From positions 1 to 9,760 of the forward strand of contig JASHVF010000193.1 in the NCBI GenBank assembly GCA_030039615.1: 9,760 nucleotides of DNA. The letters are read 5' to 3'. Under the pieces are notes generated by a model, which ran no database searches, was not told where the DNA came from, and saw only the letters and a program-made list of their open reading frames with translations. The stretch is from Gammaproteobacteria bacterium. GTDB lineage: Bacteria > Pseudomonadota > Gammaproteobacteria > Steroidobacterales > Steroidobacteraceae. Both the position numbers and the translations under genes were made by a program. Below are positions 6,794 to 9,760 of this stretch, piece by piece; position 1 is the stretch's first letter, and the number at the start of each line of letters is the position of its first letter.

Positions 6794-7630
6794 ATGATCG
6801 CGACCCAACCCCTGCCGTGGCTCGAGGTAACGCGCGGCGCAGCACCGCTGGTTGTCTCGATGCCGCATACCGGCACCGACATTCCGGCCGATCTGGAGCC
6901 GCGCCTGCGCTCCCTGTGGCTGGCGCGCAAGGACACCGACTGGTGGATCGAGCGGCTCTACGACTTCGCGCCGGGAGTCGGCGCGACGGTCATTCGCACG
7001 CGCATCTCGCGCACGGTGATCGATCCGAACCGCGACCCGACCGGGGTACCGCTCTACCCCGGGCAGGCAACCACCGAGCTGTGCCCGACGAGCACCTTCG
7101 ACGGCGAGGCCCTCTACCGCCCGGGCGAGGTGCCCGCGGGCGCGGAAATCGCCGCGCGCCGCACCACCTGGTTCGAGCCCTACCACCGCGCCATCGCGGC
7201 CGAGATCGCGCGGCTGCGCCAGCGCCACCCCCGGGTGGTGCTGTACGACTGCCACTCGATCCGCTCGCAGATCCCGCGACTGTTCGCCGGGGTGCTGCCG
7301 AATCTCAACCTCGGCACGCACTCGGGGGCGAGCTGCGCGCCCGAGCTCACCGCGCGTCTCGAGGCGCTCACCGAGGGCAGCGGCTTCACGCGCGTCACCA
7401 ACGGACGCTTCAAGGGCGGCTACACCACGCGCCACTACGGCCGACCGCGCGACGGCGTGCACGCCGTGCAGATGGAGCTCGCCTGCCGCGGCTACCTGCG
7501 CGAGCCCGGCGGGAGCGTCCGCGAGGGAGACTGGCCCTGTCCCTACGACGAGACGGTAGCCGCGCCGCTGCGCTCACTGCTGCAGCGGCTGCTCGACGCG
7601 TGCGTCGAGTTCGCCGCCGCAGCAGCCTGA
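6794..7630 (+). CDS. hutG: N-formylglutamate amidohydrolase (deformylase) HutG
   Basis: Cytoplasmic enzyme of 278 aa that hydrolyses N-formyl-L-glutamate to L-glutamate and formate, the last step of the five-step Hut pathway. The N-terminal PWLEVTRGAAPLVVSMPHTGTDIP (starting at residue 8) is the family opening, with H25 in SMPHTG. TRISRTVIDPNRDPTG (69-84) and VVLYDCHSIRSQIP (148-161, D152 and H154) supply the other putative metal and substrate residues, and RFKGGYTTRHYG (205-216) is the conserved late motif. The start at 6794 is chosen because homology begins close to it. An in-frame ATG at 6776 with an AGGG upstream would add six residues (MAYIIW) and would make the hutF and hutG starts overlap. 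The gene converges 5 bp from the outer-membrane protein gene. hutH, hutU and hutI are not in the window. Confidence 0.93.
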   Translation: MIATQPLPWLEVTRGAAPLVVSMPHTGTDIPADLEPRLRSLWLARKDTDWWIERLYDFAPGVGATVIRTRISRTVIDPNRDPTGVPLYPGQATTELCPTSTFDGEALYRPGEVPAGAEIAARRTTWFEPYHRAIAAEIARLRQRHPRVVLYDCHSIRSQIPRLFAGVLPNLNLGTHSGASCAPELTARLEALTEGSGFTRVTNGRFKGGYTTRHYGRPRDGVHAVQMELACRGYLREPGGSVREGDWPCPYDETVAAPLRSLLQRLLDACVEFAAAAA

Positions 7631-7635
7631 GAGCT

Positions 7636-8301
7636 TCAGAAACGAATGCCGAAGCGGATCGGCAGGAACTCGGTCGGCTGCGCGGTCTCGATGCGCTCGT
7701 AGCGCGCCTCGACGAACCACGACTGCGTGGGGCCGAGCGGAAAGTCGATCCCCGCGCCGATGTTCCACGCGAAGCGCGTCGCATCGTAGGCCTGCACGCC
7801 GCTGATGGTCGAGCCCGCGAGGCCGGGGCCGCAGGCGCCGAGGAAGCCGTTGCAGATCGTCGGCCCGCTCTGCGTCAGCTCGATGTGCCGGTAGGCGAGC
7901 CCGAGGCCGCCCATGAAGTAGAGCCGCGCCGGCAGACCGCTCAGGGGCTGCTCGAATACGCCGTCGACCTGCGCATCGAAGGTCTCGCCGTAGCCGCCGT
8001 TGATGTCAGTCGAGGTTGCCGCCTGACCGACCGAGATCAGCTCGCTCGAGGCATTGAAGCGGCTGTAGGTAAAGTCGGTGCGCAGGTAGAACGGCACATC
8101 CGGGGCCTGACGCACGTTGAAACCGCCGCCCAGCGTCCAGCCGGTGTTGAAGTAGTCGGAGGTGGTGTTGAGCGGAAAGCTCGGGCCGCCTTCGACGAAC
8201 CACTGCACCGGCAGCGGCGTCACCGCGTAGACCTGGGAAAAAGCCGGCGCGGCGCAGCCGGCCAGCACGATGGGAGCGAGGAGTCGCAAGGAGGTGTTCA
8301 T
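7636..8301 (-). CDS. Small outer-membrane beta-barrel protein, function unknown
   Basis: Protein of 221 aa with an export signal (hydrophobic residues 7-22; AFS-Q at 21-23 resembles a signal peptidase I site). The mature part alternates aromatic and polar residues in short strands such as WFVEGGPSF, WTLGGGFNV, FYLRTDFTYSRF, LYFMGGLGLAYRHI, FAWNIGAGIDF and WFVEARYERI. It ends in RFGIRF, and the terminal Phe is the BAM recognition signature. This fits an 8-stranded OmpA-like/OMP_b-brl barrel. Cys150 and Cys157 lie in a predicted surface loop and could form a disulfide. A perfect LAGC lipobox (13-16) competes with the signal peptidase I site, so lipidation is possible. The start at ATG 8301 has AAAGGA about 12 nt upstream. 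No substrate or role can be read from the sequence. It lies downstream of murJ on the same strand. Confidence 0.82.
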   Translation of the reverse strand: MNTSLRLLAPIVLAGCAAPAFSQVYAVTPLPVQWFVEGGPSFPLNTTSDYFNTGWTLGGGFNVRQAPDVPFYLRTDFTYSRFNASSELISVGQAATSTDINGGYGETFDAQVDGVFEQPLSGLPARLYFMGGLGLAYRHIELTQSGPTICNGFLGACGPGLAGSTISGVQAYDATRFAWNIGAGIDFPLGPTQSWFVEARYERIETAQPTEFLPIRFGIRF

Positions 8302-8323
8302 GGGTCCGATGATCCTTTCCTAC

Positions 8324-8342
8324 GGCTGAATATGGGCTGAAT
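8324..8342. repeat. Tandem 8-bp direct repeat upstream of the barrel gene
   Basis: GGCTGAAT occurs at 8324-8331 and again at 8335-8342, separated by 3 bp (11-bp period, about one helical turn), 23 bp upstream of the barrel gene ATG. On the minus strand the spacing region reads CATATT, a poor -10 candidate. It could be an activator or repressor half-site pair, or chance. Confidence 0.4.
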
Positions 8343-8350
8343 GCATCCCT

Positions 8351-8368
8351 CGCGCGCCGCAGCGCGCG
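8351..8368. other. GC-rich stem-loop between murJ and the barrel gene
   Basis: Perfect 7-bp arms CGCGCGC and GCGCGCG with a 4-nt loop (CGCA), 28 bp downstream of the murJ TAG. No T-run follows on the minus strand, so it does not qualify as a classical intrinsic terminator. It might stabilise the murJ mRNA 3' end or help a Rho-dependent stop. Confidence 0.45.
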
Positions 8369-8395
8369 CAGTGACAGCTTGGACAGCCGCCGCGC

Positions 8396-9760
8396 CTAGG
8401 GGTTGCGCGAGCGCCGCAGGCGACGCTCGAGGGCGCGCCGGAGCTCCTGCACCTCGCCGATCCCGAGTGCGGCGGCACACACGAAGAACGCGGCAGCCGC
8501 ACAGGCGATGACAAGAGCGAGGCTCGCGAGCTTGGGCCAGAAGGCCTCTACCGCCCAGTCGCCGAGCAGCAGCTGTCCTCCACCCCACGCGACCGCGAGC
8601 AGCACCAGCGAGGCGAGCGCGACGCGCGCGAGCAGTGCCGCCATGGCGCGCGACTCGAGCCTGCCGAGGTGTGAGCGCATGAGAAAATAGAGAATGAGAA
8701 AGTTGCTGGTGGCGACGCACGCGGTCGAGAACGCGAGCCCGCGATGGCCCCAGCCGAGGCGCACGGTGAAGATCCAGTTGAGCAGCAGGTTGACGCCGAC
8801 CGCGATGAAGCTCACCACCATCGGCGTCCGGCGGCGGTCGAGCGCATAGAAGGCGTTCACCAGCACCTTGAGCGCCGCGTAACCGCACAGCCCGAGCGCG
8901 TAGTAGCGCAGCGCCCCGGCCGACTCGGCCGTTTCGTGGGCCGTGAAGCGGCCGTGCTGGTAGAGCACCGAGATGATCGGCTCCGCCAGCACGATCAGCC
9001 CGACGCTCGCCGGGATCGTCATCAGGAAGGCGATGCGCATGCCGCGCGCCAGCTCGCCGCGAAAGACCGCCTGCTGTCCGGTCGCGGCGAGGCGCGCGAG
9101 CAGCGGCAGCGCCACCGTGCCGAGCGCCACGCCGAAGATGCCGAGCGGCAGCTGCATCAGGCGAAACGCCACCGTCAGCCAGAAGGTCGGGCCATCGCCG
9201 AGCTGCGAGGCGAACACCGAGTTGATCAGCACGTTCACCTGCGTGGTGCTGGCCGCGATCACCGAGGGCCCCATGAGGCGCAGGATCGAGCGCACGCCCG
9301 CATCGCGCCAGTGGAAGTCGGGATGAAAGCGATAGCCGAGCCGGCGCAGCGCCGGCAGCTGCACCCCGAACTGCAGCGCGCCGCCGATCAGCGTGCCGAC
9401 GGCGAGCCCGAGGATGGCGCGCGCGCCGAAGTGCGGATCGAGCCAGTAGCCGAGTGCCACGCCGGCGACGATCGAGCCGAGGTTGAAGAAGCTCGAGGCC
9501 ATCGCCGGCACGCCGAACACGTTGCGCGCGTTCAGCATGCCCATCACCAGCGCCGCGAGCGACACCAGCAGGATGAAGGGATACATGACGCGCGTCAGCG
9601 TCACGGTGAGCGCGGCCTTCTCGCCCGCGAAGCCCGGCGCCAGCACGCCGACCAGCCACGGGGCGAACAGCACGCCGAGCACGGTGATCGCACTCAGCGT
9701 GACCGCGGTGAGCGTCGCCGCCTTGTTGGCGAGCCGCCAGGCCGGCGCCTCACCCTCGGT
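8396..9760 (-). CDS. murJ: MurJ (MviN) lipid II flippase, 5' end cut by window edge
   Basis: The last 454 residues of a MOP-superfamily membrane protein that flips lipid II across the cytoplasmic membrane for peptidoglycan synthesis. E. coli MurJ has 511 aa, so roughly 60-70 N-terminal residues are missing, and the start lies outside the window; the GTG at 9682 is internal. The visible part opens TEGEAPAWRLANKAAT and carries APWLVGVLAPGF (33-44), the highly conserved MurJ loop, then LNARNVFGVPA, GPSVIAASTTQVNVLIN and FRLMQLPLGIFGVALGT. That last motif keeps the helix Arg of E. coli YYADRLMEFPSG but lacks the YYAD wording. KVLVNAFYALDRRRTP and VGVNLLLNW follow, and the C-terminus is basic (RRLRRSRNP). 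About 12 membrane helices are visible. The stop is TAG. The barrel gene follows after 94 bp on the same strand. Confidence 0.93.
   Translation of the reverse strand, partial: TEGEAPAWRLANKAATLTAVTLSAITVLGVLFAPWLVGVLAPGFAGEKAALTVTLTRVMYPFILLVSLAALVMGMLNARNVFGVPAMASSFFNLGSIVAGVALGYWLDPHFGARAILGLAVGTLIGGALQFGVQLPALRRLGYRFHPDFHWRDAGVRSILRLMGPSVIAASTTQVNVLINSVFASQLGDGPTFWLTVAFRLMQLPLGIFGVALGTVALPLLARLAATGQQAVFRGELARGMRIAFLMTIPASVGLIVLAEPIISVLYQHGRFTAHETAESAGALRYYALGLCGYAALKVLVNAFYALDRRRTPMVVSFIAVGVNLLLNWIFTVRLGWGHRGLAFSTACVATSNFLILYFLMRSHLGRLESRAMAALLARVALASLVLLAVAWGGGQLLLGDWAVEAFWPKLASLALVIACAAAAFFVCAAALGIGEVQELRRALERRLRRSRNP

Noticed and set aside
6778..6936. N-terminal extension of the hutF frame beyond 6786
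   Set aside because: The extension overlaps hutG coding DNA and has no family similarity. HutF length fits a start at 6777.
4141..8340. A 1399-codon open frame on the plus strand
   Set aside because: It runs antisense across the decarboxylase and hutF, out of frame with hutG, and through the barrel gene. The translation is Arg/Ala-rich low-complexity sequence with no recognisable domain, as expected opposite GC-rich coding DNA.
8298..9659. A 453-codon minus-strand frame overlapping murJ
   Set aside because: It is out of frame with murJ and Arg/Ala-rich. The murJ frame carries the conserved APGF and FRLMQLP motifs.

Overview
The window is GC-rich chromosomal DNA from a Gram-negative bacterium, most likely a proteobacterium. 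It carries a lipid A/LPS aminoarabinose (Ara4N, arn-type) operon, two genes of the five-step histidine degradation route, an outer-membrane barrel protein and the lipid II flippase gene murJ. The species cannot be read from the sequence. The MurJ looks different from enterobacterial MurJ, and the high GC with many 4-bp gene overlaps would suit an environmental gamma- or betaproteobacterium.

Positions 1-5316, all on the minus strand and read right to left, hold six tightly packed genes: (1) an NAD-dependent UDP-glucuronate decarboxylase equal to the C-terminal half of ArnA, (2) an ArnT-like lipid A Ara4N transferase (GT83), (3) one SMR-like ArnE/ArnF flippase subunit, (4) an ArnB-like PLP aminotransferase, (5) an ArnC-like undecaprenyl-phosphate glycosyltransferase and (6) the first 21 codons of an ArnA-type formyltransferase cut by the window edge. 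The last four junctions are 4-bp start/stop overlaps (GTGA, ATGA, ATGA, GTGA). Together the genes would convert UDP-glucuronate to UDP-Ara4O, aminate and formylate it, load it on undecaprenyl phosphate, flip it and transfer it to lipid A. The deformylase ArnD and the UDP-glucose dehydrogenase Ugd are not in the window. ArnA, fused in E. coli, is split here, with its two halves at opposite ends of the visible gene set.

Positions 5317-5415 separate the arn genes from hutF and contain the only clear AT-rich island on that side, a promoter candidate. hutF (minus) and hutG (plus) diverge from a gap of only 16 bp. HutF turns formiminoglutamate into N-formylglutamate and HutG hydrolyses that to glutamate and formate, so the pair forms the last two steps of the Pseudomonas-type Hut pathway. 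hutH, hutU and hutI are not here.

hutG converges, 5 bp apart, on a small outer-membrane beta-barrel gene (minus). Upstream of it lies murJ (minus), whose 5' end is cut by the right window edge. No RNA gene, CRISPR array, insertion sequence, prophage or toxin-antitoxin pair was seen, and no non-coding stretch exceeds 100 bases. I do not see a wholly new system. The most notable points are the split arnA, the single flippase subunit and the possible back-to-back leaderless hutF/hutG starts.
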